Shown: in pieces, positions 7,522-16,500 of the stretch
How the letters are laid out: each line of letters opens with the position of its first letter
Numbering within the stretch: the first letter of the stretch is position 1
Virus record (IMG/VR): IMGVR_UViG_3300025098_000202
Coordinates: 1 to 29,405 of that record
Reading direction: 5' to 3' (one strand)
Length of the DNA stretch: 29,405 nt
Source of the DNA: a virus
Program-made: the position numbers and the translations under genes
The notes under the pieces: generated by a model
Databases searched by the model: none
Told to the model about the DNA's origin: nothing
What the model saw: only the letters and a program-made list of their open reading frames with translations

Positions 7522-8804
7522 AGTTCTGATTCGGCAACAACGTGGAAGTAAGATTCATTACATTGATTAACAGCCCCAAGGGATGTAGATATCAGGGTAT
7601 GATCTTGAGACGGATTGACAACTGCGATATTAACATTGCTCGCATTGGCGCCAGTTCCTTTATAGGTAAAAGCTTTATTTAATGTGCCATCTTTTGCGCT
7701 ATAAAGCCTTACTGTAGCATTGGCTCTTTTATTAACTTTAAACCGGCAAGATTGTGCACTAATTGTGTCATCACTTGCAATAAAATTAAAAGCCAGAGGT
7801 TTGGATGTTGCAAACGGATATACTTCGTCAAAGTCATGACCTTCCCCATACCCAGTTGGATAAGATGTTTCATAGTATCTCTGACACTTAGCTAACTCAT
7901 CACCATAACTACGATGTTCAAACGGCGTAGCTTTAGTGCCTACTTCTAATTGGACTTGCGCCAAATTTACTTCATACGCGGCTGTGCCTGTATCCGAATT
8001 TTTCTGTTGCCAGGCCACTTCTAAGTATGCCGACTCGTTGGTCATTGTTAATCCGCTGATACTAGGAACAGTAAATGTATGAGTGTATTTAACCCAGCTA
8101 GCAGTGAGAGTTACTGATTCACTTGCTATGGCAGAAGCACTGGAACCATCAAACCACTTAATGCCAACCTGTAGCCCACTGGTAGGTGAAACACCTTTAG
8201 CGTAATAAGAAAGTGTAACGTCATTGTTGATAGCAGGAAACGCATCTTGAGCCTCAATCTTGTAATAGATGCCTGAATTATTATTACCTGTAGTTACACT
8301 TGATTTTAAATATTTATTAGCTCCCGGAACATCTGTTTGACCTAAGGTAAAACTTTCTTGCGACATAGTTATTGTGGCACCAGAAAGACCCGAATACCAG
8401 CGATCAATACTTCCATACGCAGCAGCTGTTTGGCTAGTGCCTCTCTGCGCCACCTGCATCGCTCCATTAATTATGAGGTTCCTATTACTTAATGCCCCAG
8501 TAGCAGGATAGTTGTTACCATTAACCTCAAGAGAACCAGTAATTGATGTGATACCGGCAGAAGTTACACGAAGTCTTTCTGTACCACCAGTTCTTAATAC
8601 TAGATCTGTAGGAGCATCTAAACCCTGTTGTGCAGTGATAATACCAACGGAATCTATATTAGTTACATCTTCATACGTTAAAGTACCGCCAATGGATACA
8701 CTACCACTGAAAGTCGATACACCAGTGACTGTTAGTCCTCTAGGACAGTCTGGAGCACCATTGTCAAAGTGATTGACGATTTCATTAACTTGTATTTTTG
8801 ACAT
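7518..8804 (-). CDS. Tail fibre with jelly-roll module, 428 aa
   Basis: MSKIQVNEIVNHFDNGAPDC opens the protein, followed by GVSTFSGSVSIGGTLTYEDV and ERLRVTSAG shaft units. From about residue 102, GALSNRNLIINGAMQVAQRG starts a jelly-roll-like module (FTLGQTDVPGANKYLKSS ... VTLSYYAKGV ... YTHTFTVPSISGL ... AYLEVAWQQK). This module ends in QLEVGTKATPFEHRSYGDE around residue 293. This bracket (NRNLIINGAMQ ... TPFEHRSYG..LAKCQRYY) is a familiar carbohydrate-binding arrangement in phage fibres. The last ~110 residues differ from the neighbouring fibre and probably form the tip. It is paired with the 56-aa gene through a 4-base overlap. Confidence 0.9.
   Translation of the reverse strand: MSKIQVNEIVNHFDNGAPDCPRGLTVTGVSTFSGSVSIGGTLTYEDVTNIDSVGIITAQQGLDAPTDLVLRTGGTERLRVTSAGITSITGSLEVNGNNYPATGALSNRNLIINGAMQVAQRGTSQTAAAYGSIDRWYSGLSGATITMSQESFTLGQTDVPGANKYLKSSVTTGNNNSGIYYKIEAQDAFPAINNDVTLSYYAKGVSPTSGLQVGIKWFDGSSASAIASESVTLTASWVKYTHTFTVPSISGLTMTNESAYLEVAWQQKNSDTGTAAYEVNLAQVQLEVGTKATPFEHRSYGDELAKCQRYYETSYPTGYGEGHDFDEVYPFATSKPLAFNFIASDDTISAQSCRFKVNKRANATVRLYSAKDGTLNKAFTYKGTGANASNVNIAVVNPSQDHTLISTSLGAVNQCNESYFHVVAESEL
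7873..7928. repeat. 56-bp fibre repeat, copy 1
   Basis: Identical to 9337-9392. It encodes TPFEHRSYGDELAKCQRYY at the end of the jelly-roll module, directly before the divergent tip. Confidence 0.95.
8454..8483. repeat. 30-bp fibre repeat, copy 1
   Basis: Identical to 10005-10034; codes for part of NRNLIINGAMQ at the start of the jelly-roll module. Confidence 0.9.
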
Positions 8805-8809
8805 CTCAA

Positions 8810-8864
8810 TACTTTTTAGTTATTTATTCAGAGTCAGCAGGTAGTGGTTCGTTACCTTCTGCTA
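8810..8864. repeat. 55-bp promoter/gene-end repeat, copy 2
   Basis: Identical to 7337-7391; see that entry. Confidence 0.95.
8821..8828 (-). promoter_or_regulatory. Late promoter motif AATAAATA before the 428-aa fibre gene
   Basis: GAATAAATAACTAAAAAGTA cassette, overlapping the TAA stop (8824-8826) of the 58-aa gene; ATG 17 bases downstream. Confidence 0.7.
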
Positions 8865-9000
8865 CCCACTCAAGATATTCTTGATAGTCGGTGTTGTCTG
8901 GGTCAAACGGGATACACCATGATGGCTGACCATCAACGTTTTTCATGACGCTGATGATGTCGCCATCAAGTTGCCGTAGAAGTCTATAAGTGGTTGTCAT
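8824..9000 (-). CDS. Small fibre-associated protein, 58 aa (paralogue 2)
   Basis: Reads MTTTYRLLRQLDGDIISVMK, then PSWCIPFDPDNTDYQEYLEW and ends VAEGNEPLPADSE. The ATG at 9000 lies two bases after the stop of the upstream fibre. A longer frame starting further up would lie inside the fibre gene in another frame and is not credible. It is a paralogue of the 56-aa gene: same length class, same DYQEYL.W.AEGN core, same place after a jelly-roll fibre. The different N-terminal halves might match the different fibre tips they accompany. Confidence 0.85.
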   Translation of the reverse strand: MTTTYRLLRQLDGDIISVMKNVDGQPSWCIPFDPDNTDYQEYLEWVAEGNEPLPADSE

Positions 9001-9002
9001 AA

Positions 9003-10367
9003 TTAAAGTTCCGAATTGAGTTTTAGAAATGCTCGGGTCTCCCCAGTCTGGTTTGCGGCTTCCAACCAATAAACTGTATTGGCCGGAAGATTACCTGCTC
9101 CAGATTTAGCAACTATCATGCTTTCAGGTGAGCCACTCCCATGAGTATTCCAATCACCAGTAAAATTATTAATATTGGTAGCCCGTGTTCTCCAACTTCC
9201 GCCCATTGCAAGTGATGGACGAGTCCTCATTGAAGTTACAAAATGAATAGGAACGTAGGCACTATTACCATTACCGTATGACGTGCCTAACCAACCGAAG
9301 GAATTATTAGTCCCATTCGGATTTTGAATTTGCCAGTAGTATCTCTGACACTTAGCTAACTCATCACCATAACTACGATGTTCAAACGGCGTGGCTCTAG
9401 TTCCTACTTCCAATTGGACGCCGGTAAGGTAAAAAGTTGCACCAGAGTTAGCCATAAAATTAGTCTGATTAGACGTTGTGAACGCATCACCAGAAGTATT
9501 CCAAGTGTCGGCAGTACCGTAGCGGTTTGACCCTGCATCAAGGCAAATACCTATGGCTAGGCCTCGTCCGTTTGTTACATCCCAAGTTCCGGAGGTTTCG
9601 CCAGTAAATGTTAGTATTTTCTTTTCCCAAGTATTGGCGGAAGTAACAGTAAACTCTTTCGGCTGATATCTAGTTTCAGCAGCGTTTCTAATCCAAGCAC
9701 CATAAGTTCCAGTTATGCTTGAACGTACCCAAAAACTAAAAGTAACACTTTGTGCATCAGAACTACCCCAATTTAAATGAGCAATTGAATAACCTTCAAC
9801 TATTTGGTGAGGAGTGACAATAGTACTGTTGACGGCACTTCCAGTCGAGTCAACTTCATATTTAATTGAGTTATAGAAACCACTGGGCGCTTCTGATGAT
9901 TGAGAAATATTTAAGCCACCTAAATTCTGAAATAAGCCCATCCGGTCTAGCGTTGTATAACCGTTACCTGTATTACCACCAACGCTAGTCTCTCTCTGCG
10001 CTATCTGCATCGCTCCATTAATTATGAGGTTCCTGTTACTTAACGCCCCAGCAGTAGGGAAGTTTAAGTCATTAATTGAAGTTACATAAGCTGTTGTAAT
10101 ACCAGCAGTTGTAATACCAGAAATACCATCACCACTAATAGTAACCGAACTCTGACCAACAGTCAGGATGCCAGTAATTCTTGCGTCACCACCAACAACT
10201 AGTTCAGTTGTGGCTCCCCCAACAACAGTATTATTAAATGTTGATATACCAGATACAGAAACACCAGAACCAACATGCAACCCATTCGTGGCGGTAGTCA
10301 CACCCGTCAGCACTGGTCCGTGAGTACCAGTCCTACCTGTAATAGAATTTACATTAATTGCTGACAT
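9003..10367 (-). CDS. Tail fibre with jelly-roll module, 454 aa
   Basis: MSAINVNSITGRTGTHGPVL leads into GVTTATNGLHVGSGVSVSGI and similar beta units. A jelly-roll-like module runs from GALSNRNLIINGAMQIAQRE (about 107) to TPFEHRSYGDELAKCQRYY (326-344), with VTFSFWVRSSITGTYG, FTVTSANTWEKKILTFTGE and YLTGVQLEVG in between. The bracketing ends are nearly identical in DNA to the neighbouring fibre (7518-8804), while the interior and the final ~110 residues are unrelated in detail. It is therefore a paralogous fibre with an exchanged module and tip. Likely role: binding host surface glycan. Confidence 0.9.
   Translation of the reverse strand: MSAINVNSITGRTGTHGPVLTGVTTATNGLHVGSGVSVSGISTFNNTVVGGATTELVVGGDARITGILTVGQSSVTISGDGISGITTAGITTAYVTSINDLNFPTAGALSNRNLIINGAMQIAQRETSVGGNTGNGYTTLDRMGLFQNLGGLNISQSSEAPSGFYNSIKYEVDSTGSAVNSTIVTPHQIVEGYSIAHLNWGSSDAQSVTFSFWVRSSITGTYGAWIRNAAETRYQPKEFTVTSANTWEKKILTFTGETSGTWDVTNGRGLAIGICLDAGSNRYGTADTWNTSGDAFTTSNQTNFMANSGATFYLTGVQLEVGTRATPFEHRSYGDELAKCQRYYWQIQNPNGTNNSFGWLGTSYGNGNSAYVPIHFVTSMRTRPSLAMGGSWRTRATNINNFTGDWNTHGSGSPESMIVAKSGAGNLPANTVYWLEAANQTGETRAFLKLNSEL
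9337..9392. repeat. 56-bp fibre repeat, copy 2
   Basis: Identical to 7873-7928. Confidence 0.95.
10005..10034. repeat. 30-bp fibre repeat, copy 2
   Basis: Identical to 8454-8483. Confidence 0.9.
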
Positions 10368-10386
10368 TGTTAATATCTTTTAATTG

Positions 10387-10394
10387 TATTTATC
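10387..10394 (-). promoter_or_regulatory. Late promoter motif GATAAATA before the 454-aa fibre gene
   Basis: CTGATAAATACAATTAAAAG on the minus strand; overlaps the TGA stop (10393-10395). The downstream leader departs from the ACTAAAAAGTA form of its neighbours. Confidence 0.65.
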
Positions 10395-11121
10395 AGAGGT
10401 CACCCAACTGATATAAGTCAGTTACAAGGGTTTTGCCAAGACCCACAGTGACAGCTACACCAGTTTGAACGATAATTCTTGGCTCTTGAACGACGACATA
10501 GGAGTGGTCATTACCCGCATTTGTCGTATCAAGTACGATGTTTTCAGTTACATATGTAGTGGCATTGATATAACTGAATGGACTTTTAGTATTATCTGAA
10601 TACTTAATAGCAGTACCAACACCAGACGCACCACTTTCAATACTGACATCAACAGTTGTACCATTGACAGTAACAGTATTACCAACACCAATAAAGTTTA
10701 TGGTTGTGATACCAGTACCAATCTGATTACCACCAGACTGAATACCAACTGCAGAGATAAATCTAGTAGATATACCAGAAACCAGTTCAGTATCACCCTC
10801 TACTATTAAATTACCTCCAACAGTGAAATTGCCAGGTGCATCTGTTGGGATGACTGCGTTAAATGCTTTATAAGATATTGCTTCTACTACATCTCCACCT
10901 TGAACTGGAGTTGTAAATGTGATATTTGTTCCGTCTGTTCCATTATAATCTTGGCTTGAAATCAGTTTCGCACCGTTTAGATATACTTCAAGATATCCAA
11001 TTTGATATTTTGTCGCAAAAACAAATGAAGTTTGAACACCCGTAGGGTTGAATACCTGACGAGCAACAATTACTGATGAATCTCCTGGGTTACGACCTAG
11101 ATACCCGTTATTACCTAACAT
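10393..11121 (-). CDS. Tail fibre-like virion protein, 242 aa
   Basis: After MLGNNGYLGRNPGDSSVIVA comes a ~70-residue domain with FNPTGVQTSFVF, YQIGYLEVYLNGAKLISSQD and GGDVVEAISYKAF. This is the recurrent phage fibre domain with the pattern GYxxVxLNGxxL..D....GxxI.F....GDxVE. The middle has PGNFTVGGNLIVEGDTELVS and GISTRFISAVGIQSGG beta units, and the C-terminus is a beta-rich YVVVQEPRIIVQTGVAVTVG segment ending in TDLYQLGDL. Start and upstream stop overlap by one base (TGATG), so it is translationally coupled to the 175-aa gene. Probably an appendage component; the exact position in the virion is unknown. Confidence 0.88.
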   Translation of the reverse strand: MLGNNGYLGRNPGDSSVIVARQVFNPTGVQTSFVFATKYQIGYLEVYLNGAKLISSQDYNGTDGTNITFTTPVQGGDVVEAISYKAFNAVIPTDAPGNFTVGGNLIVEGDTELVSGISTRFISAVGIQSGGNQIGTGITTINFIGVGNTVTVNGTTVDVSIESGASGVGTAIKYSDNTKSPFSYINATTYVTENIVLDTTNAGNDHSYVVVQEPRIIVQTGVAVTVGLGKTLVTDLYQLGDL

Positions 11122-11648
11122 CAGGCAACTCCTTCTAAAATACTAAGACTTACATCTAATGCGTTTGCAGTATCACAATAGACCCTAATTTCTTCATTAG
11201 GTCTTAAAATTGTCTTACCGGCATCACTAATAACAAAAGAACTTCCAGTTGGAACCGGAATGTCATTTGCAATATTCGCAAAAGTGTTTCCAATACCAAT
11301 CTCAACAAATAGATTTACAGAGTTACCTGTAAGATTTGCAAAAGTACCACCGACAAGAATTGATTTCCCCGATGCAGTATATGCAGTTGTAAGACCCATA
11401 AAGGTTATATTCTGATTAGCTGCGATTGAATTATTTGTGGAGGCCTTATCCACAAGAACTGAACCAGCACCAATAGAATATACTTTCGTCGCACCTCTAA
11501 AGAACGTGGTATCAACCATATCACCAACGGATATGCCATTAGTAGATATACCACTAATAGTAGTTCCAGCAGCACCAATACTAGCAACTGTCGTTGTTGT
11601 CACAATCCCAGCTGATGATGTCAGTTTATTGTTAAATGACTCCGCCAT
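11121..11648 (-). CDS. Virion-associated protein, 175 aa
   Basis: MAESFNNKLTSSAGIVTTTT begins the protein; the rest is Gly/Thr/Ser/Val-rich with a jelly-roll-like C-terminus (GKSILVGGTFANLTGNSVNL, VPTGSSFVISDAGKTILRPN, then NALDVSLSILEGVA). The end resembles the 114-aa protein at 13251-13595 (LVLETGDSLVISSSSNTDVK, FISSILETL), so the two are probably distant paralogues of a small phage structural family. It is the first gene of a two-gene unit with its own late promoter. Function beyond a virion role is not visible. Confidence 0.82.
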   Translation of the reverse strand: MAESFNNKLTSSAGIVTTTTVASIGAAGTTISGISTNGISVGDMVDTTFFRGATKVYSIGAGSVLVDKASTNNSIAANQNITFMGLTTAYTASGKSILVGGTFANLTGNSVNLFVEIGIGNTFANIANDIPVPTGSSFVISDAGKTILRPNEEIRVYCDTANALDVSLSILEGVA

Positions 11649-11667
11649 TGTATTAATACTTTTTAGT

Positions 11668-11675
11668 TATTTATT
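11668..11675 (-). promoter_or_regulatory. Late promoter motif AATAAATA before the 175-aa gene
   Basis: TAATAAATAACTAAAAAGTA on the minus strand, overlapping the tandem TAA stops of the 523-aa fibre gene. Confidence 0.7.
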
Positions 11676-13245
11676 AAAGTCCACCAAGAGCAATTACCAT
11701 TGCTAATGAAGGGATAGTGTTATTGTTGACTGTTAGGTTACCTTCAATGTTGGTATCACCCCTAACATCCAAAGTATGGAGTGGATTTGTGGTACCAATT
11801 CCAACCATAATGGTGGAACCAGATGACACAACCGTAAATTGTGATGTAGCAGAACCAACGTTTAATTCGGTAACAACATCAAGGTTTTGTGCTGTTAATA
11901 TACCAGCAAAGACTCCACTACCGTCAGGAAGAACAGTAACACCAATACCAGATGGTCCAGTGGTATAACCAACATTCAACCCAGTCCTGGCAGTTACAAA
12001 ACCAACAGCGTCTATACTAGCTACATCCTCATAGGTTAAAGTACCACCAATGGTGACATTTCCAGAAAAAATAGCATTACTACCATTGAAAGTGCCACCA
12101 ACGGACACATCATCACCGAATGTTGCAGTCCCACCAACAATATTAGTCGCATATACAGTACCAACACCCAGAGATTCAGCACCAGTAATGATACCAAGTG
12201 TTGAAATACCACTAACAACTAATGTTTCTGCCGAGACATTTGCAGTATTGGCAAGACCAATAATTGTTACTTGGCCTGTTGAGCTACTAACTGAAATATT
12301 AGCTCCAGCAACAATAGAAGTGACAATACCGGTTAGTTCAGTACCACTACCATAATATGTCGTAATACCTGCAGATGTTCCAACTGTTGCACCTACACCA
12401 GACGACGTAATCTTAAAGTCTGCGAATGAAGATACTCCAGCATTTACATTCAGTTGAGTAACTGAAGCAATACCACCAATAACATTCGTTGCAATACCTG
12501 CAAGTGTTACAAATGACTGTTGTGCGACAGTGATTGTGGCGATACCACCATTATTACCACCAGTTGCAGTTACATCAAGTCCTCTAAAATCAAGACCTGA
12601 ATATGTTATTCCTCCACCAACTACTGCACCTTCGTCAAATAGGAGAAGACCTTCAATAGCACCTGAAGGTGCAGCTGCTAACCATTGTGGAGGTTGACCT
12701 GTACCTCTAGAGAAAAGGCCTTGACCAGTAGTTCCATTTTCAAATGCAGATGTTATACCCGGTTGGGCTTGATATAATAGCTGACCTGTCGCTCCACCGT
12801 AGATATTAGTTGCATTCGTTGCACTAGTAATACCCGTCAGTCCAGTACCAGCACCAGTAAATGTGGTTGCAGTAAGAGCACCAGATACAAAAGTATCAAC
12901 TAAATTAGAAGGTCCATTGACAGTAAATGCCGTGCCGACTGTCGCAACACCAGTTATATTAAGATTTCTACCAGTAACCTCATCATATACGAGGTCACCA
13001 ACAACATTTAAGTCTCCACCAACATATAAATCACCGACAAAAGTACCAATACCAGTAAATGTAGAGAGACCAGTTACGGATAAACTATCCGATACATTCA
13101 CTGAACCGGCTACATCCAATGCTGATTTTGCACTAGAACTGTTGATACCAACGCGACCAATAACTTCTAACGAAGTTTTGTTGTCACTAAAAGAACTTAT
13201 ACCAATTTTAAAGTTTTTTTGGTCGTTACTAGCGTACTTTGCCAT
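11674..13245 (-). CDS. Tail fibre protein, 523 aa
   Basis: MAKYASNDQKNFKIGISSFS is followed by SLEVIGRVGINSSSAKSALDV, then long runs of beta units of the GLSTFTG / GDLYVGGDLNVVGDL / GRNLNITGVATV type. Segments such as YGGATGQLLYQAQPGITSAF, LFDEGAVVGGGITYSGL and YYGSGTELTGIVTSI are shared in style with the 1273-aa fibre. The C-terminus has GIGTTNPLHTLDVRG and ends MVIALGGL, comparable to ILALGGDS in the 1273-aa protein. No tip domain is evident, so it may be a shaft or a proximal fibre part. It sits six bases after the 114-aa gene without its own promoter motif, so it is probably co-transcribed from 17446. Confidence 0.88.
   Translation of the reverse strand: MAKYASNDQKNFKIGISSFSDNKTSLEVIGRVGINSSSAKSALDVAGSVNVSDSLSVTGLSTFTGIGTFVGDLYVGGDLNVVGDLVYDEVTGRNLNITGVATVGTAFTVNGPSNLVDTFVSGALTATTFTGAGTGLTGITSATNATNIYGGATGQLLYQAQPGITSAFENGTTGQGLFSRGTGQPPQWLAAAPSGAIEGLLLFDEGAVVGGGITYSGLDFRGLDVTATGGNNGGIATITVAQQSFVTLAGIATNVIGGIASVTQLNVNAGVSSFADFKITSSGVGATVGTSAGITTYYGSGTELTGIVTSIVAGANISVSSSTGQVTIIGLANTANVSAETLVVSGISTLGIITGAESLGVGTVYATNIVGGTATFGDDVSVGGTFNGSNAIFSGNVTIGGTLTYEDVASIDAVGFVTARTGLNVGYTTGPSGIGVTVLPDGSGVFAGILTAQNLDVVTELNVGSATSQFTVVSSGSTIMVGIGTTNPLHTLDVRGDTNIEGNLTVNNNTIPSLAMVIALGGL
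12965..13010. repeat. 46-bp fibre repeat, copy 1
   Basis: Matches 15827-15872 at 45 of 46 bases; encodes the LVYDEVTGRNL part of the shaft in two different fibres. Confidence 0.88.
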
Positions 13246-13250
13246 CGTTA

Positions 13251-13595
13251 TTACTGATTAAGTGTCTCTAAGATAGATGAGATGAATTTCACGTCAGTAT
13301 TGCTACTTGATGATATGACAAGAGAATCTCCAGTTTCAAGAACAAGTTTACCTGCCAAAAGATTTGCAGCATCGTTTGCTGGTACTGGGAAACCTTTTAG
13401 AATTTCGGTAGTTACTGCAATACCTGCGGTTGTTCTCTCGTGAGAGAAACTGATAGTTTGTGTGTCACTACCAACGTTGGTGGTTTGTGCTAAAAGGACA
13501 ATAGCACTATATCCAGTAGGTGCTGTATAGATACCTACCGTATTGAGTCCGACAACACCTGTGATTGTCTGATAATTGTTAAGGGCTAATGCCAT
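13251..13595 (-). CDS. Virion-associated protein, 114 aa
   Basis: MALALNNYQTITGVVGLNTV, then GIYTAPTGYSAIVLLAQTTN and ISFSHERTTAGIAVTTEILK, ending LVLETGDSLVISSSSNTDVK plus FISSILETLNQ. Small all-beta proteins with a V.L.A...N.GS.TQ.IS.SH...T and LVLE.GDSL pattern recur near phage fibre and neck genes. It is probably a structural appendage protein and a distant paralogue of the 175-aa protein. It starts one base after the stop of the 1273-aa fibre gene, with GGAGGAG just upstream inside that gene's end, so translation is coupled. Confidence 0.85.
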   Translation of the reverse strand: MALALNNYQTITGVVGLNTVGIYTAPTGYSAIVLLAQTTNVGSDTQTISFSHERTTAGIAVTTEILKGFPVPANDAANLLAGKLVLETGDSLVISSSSNTDVKFISSILETLNQ

Positions 13596-13596
13596 T

Positions 13597-16500
13597 TTAT
13601 GAATCTCCTCCTAATGCGAGAATATAAGGTGTGATATTGGCAAATAGGCTTCTGTTGTAAGCATCACCAGTAATAGATCCTTCAAGTTGATTAATAATAA
13701 CTCCTTCACCAATCTTGAAGTTGCCTGCTTGATCGGTAGAAGTAAAGATTACCAAACCACCATTCTTATTTACAATTTCATTCTCTGGGATTGCAATACC
13801 ACCTCTTTGTGGGAGAGCGGTAAGAGCAGTATTACCAGAACCGATATATTCAAATGCTTGAGATGAAGCAAGTACTCTACTTTGTTTGAAGAATGGAACG
13901 GTAGTTCCTACACCAACCGCATAAGGTACATTTTCTGTGAATGTGACTGTAGTGATACCACCAACAACTGGAGTTGCACTACTGACCACATAGTATGTAG
14001 GTAAGACATCAGGAGTACCTGTAGCAGACCCAGTAAAGGATACCGTAGGTGTTCCTGTATAACCTCTACCATTAGAAATCATGTCCACAGATGTCACAGA
14101 ACCACCAGTCAGTCGTGCAACACCAGTTGCCTTGATACCCCATGATTCTGAAGGATCAGAGAAAGTAACTACCGGAGGTGATGTGTAACCAGAACCACCA
14201 CTTGTAATATTAACACCTTTTATAGTGTTATAAATTTCGTCAAGGTATACAACCTGACCATCATAAGGCAATGATGTAAATGTTTCTACTTGACCACCAG
14301 AAGAATATGTATGTGCTAAGGTTGATACTCCAACATAGGCTCTAAACTGATTTGTTGCTGGAACAGAATCGACAGTAAAGATACTACCAAATGCACCACT
14401 TGGGAATGGTGCAAATGTACTGATACTTACATTACCACCAGTTTGATAGTTATGAACAATTGTCGAAGGACCTACATTAACCTCAAACTCTCTTGCTGAG
14501 TTAATACCGACAACATCAAATACATGATTTGCAACACCGTTGTTGTCGCCAAGTGCAGGCGGGAAGTATGCAGTAGAAATACCCCCACCAGAATTACAAC
14601 TGAATACTAACTGCGAGAATGTGACACTTGCACCAACATAGAAGTTATTTGCAATACTGGTTGATACCGTCATCACACCAGTCACATTACTATAATTTGC
14701 AGTAGAGATACCGAATGATGTGACAGCAAGTTGTGAGTCACATGTAAATGTCATATCTCTCATTGAGACTGACATACCAACATTATAACCATGATTGGTT
14801 GCTGTTGTAATTGTAGTCAGACCAGTTACATTATCGTATGTTGCATTTGTGATGTTAATGCTGTCGGTACTAATATCAATTGGGAATGCATTCGACCCAG
14901 CAGATGTAAATTCAGTAACAGTTCCAATAAAGTTTGTTGGACCAATACCATCAGCAACAAGACCCAACCTACCAAAGGAAGAGTTGGAGTTTGTCAGGTC
15001 ACATTGACCACCGTTGATACAAACAATACTTTGGTCGTTGTAGATAGTAAAGATTGAAACTAACTGGGCATAACCTTCATTAGAGACTGAAACACCAATA
15101 CCACCCTGATTGAGTTGAGTATATGAGTCAACGTTCATTGCTCTGGTGTCACCAATGACATGTCTACCGTCAATCTTCATACCAATACTATTAGAGATGA
15201 AGTTTGTACAGTTCCTAATGTAAGGGCCCTGTGTTACATAAGATGGTTTGTTGGGATTGAATGCGATAATTGCCTTACCTTCATTCAATGAACCCGTAAA
15301 TGACATATTCTCAACATAACTACCATTTGCAACATAAATGAGATCTTCGTCAGGGTTTTGTGGAATAATTGAGACTTCTCTCAAACTGTCACCAAGAAGT
15401 GTGACCTGTTCTGGAATAATGATTGGATTGTTTTCTGAATAATTACCAGCAGAAATTCTAATAACCGATGATGCTTCTGCAATCGTAAGAGCAGAACCAA
15501 CAGTTCTCTTTGCAGTAGAAATTAGGTAACCATCATTTTCATCATTACCATCAGGTGTAACATAGATTTGGTTAGTAACAGATACCAGACCAACAACACC
15601 AGTCAGGTTTGAACCATCACCATAGAAGGCTGTAGCACTTACAATACCCGTTGTGGGGTACATTGTAACAGCTGCACCTACTGATGTAATACCAGAGATA
15701 TAAACATCACTCAGGAAGGTTGAGAACCCAGTGAGAGTAGAAATACCAGTTACTAATAGGTCTTTTGTAGTGGTAAGACCGGTGATACCAAGGTTTGCAA
15801 TTGTTGCAACACCAGTAATATTCAGGTTTCTACCAGTAACCTCATCATATACAAGGTCACCAACAACATTTAGATTGCCAGCAACATAAAGGTCACCACC
15901 AGTCGTCGTAATACCACCATCAGATGCAAGTGTTGTGATGCCAGAGACAACTAATGAACCAGTCAGTGAAGAAACACCAGTTACGATCAGTTCTCTTGTA
16001 GTTGTAACTCCAGTAACACCTAGTGTTGCAATCGTAGAGACGCCAGTGACTTCTAAGAACTGGGTAGTTGTGAGTCCAGTAACACCAAGTGTTGCAGCTG
16101 TAGCTACACCAGTAACATCAAGATATTGTGCAGTCGCAACACCAGTAACACCAAGTGTCGATATAGTAGAAAGACCAAGTGTTGAATTTCTCGTGACTGT
16201 GAAGTCTCGTGGAATAGTAACATCAGTATTAAGACCTACAGTAATTGTAAGACCTGTACCTATGGTATAGATTTCACTAGTTCTACCCAGAATATCAAAC
16301 CTTTCACCATCAAGGTCAATACTACTGGTACCAATATTACCACCATATTCTAGTGATACATTACCTGCGGCATTGTCAACATATGCCTTAATTGATTGTT
16401 GAGTTGCAAGTGCCTCGTTACTATTTGAGCCAAAGGTATCTTCATCTAGAATGGTAGTAACACCAACTGTTGCACCAGCTCCTGTACCTACCTTCAGAGT

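Noticed and set aside
7379-7579. 66-codon minus-strand frame
   Set aside because: Overlaps the 56-aa gene 7351-7521, which has an ATGA junction and a clear paralogue; this frame resembles nothing.
9001-9069. N-terminal extension of the 58-aa protein
   Set aside because: Lies in another frame inside the well-supported end of the 454-aa fibre; ATG 9000 two bases after its stop is the natural start.
7873-10034. Diversity-generating retroelement (template/variable repeat pair)
   Set aside because: The repeats show no adenine-specific changes and there is no reverse transcriptase in the window; identical borders with unrelated interiors fit module exchange instead.
13597-15570. Active polysaccharide lyase in the beta-helix fibre
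   Set aside because: The fold is suggested, but no catalytic residues could be identified, so only a structural call was made.
15900-16200. CRISPR-like regular repeats
   Set aside because: The periodicity is 33 bases in frame and codes for 11-residue protein repeats; no spacers.
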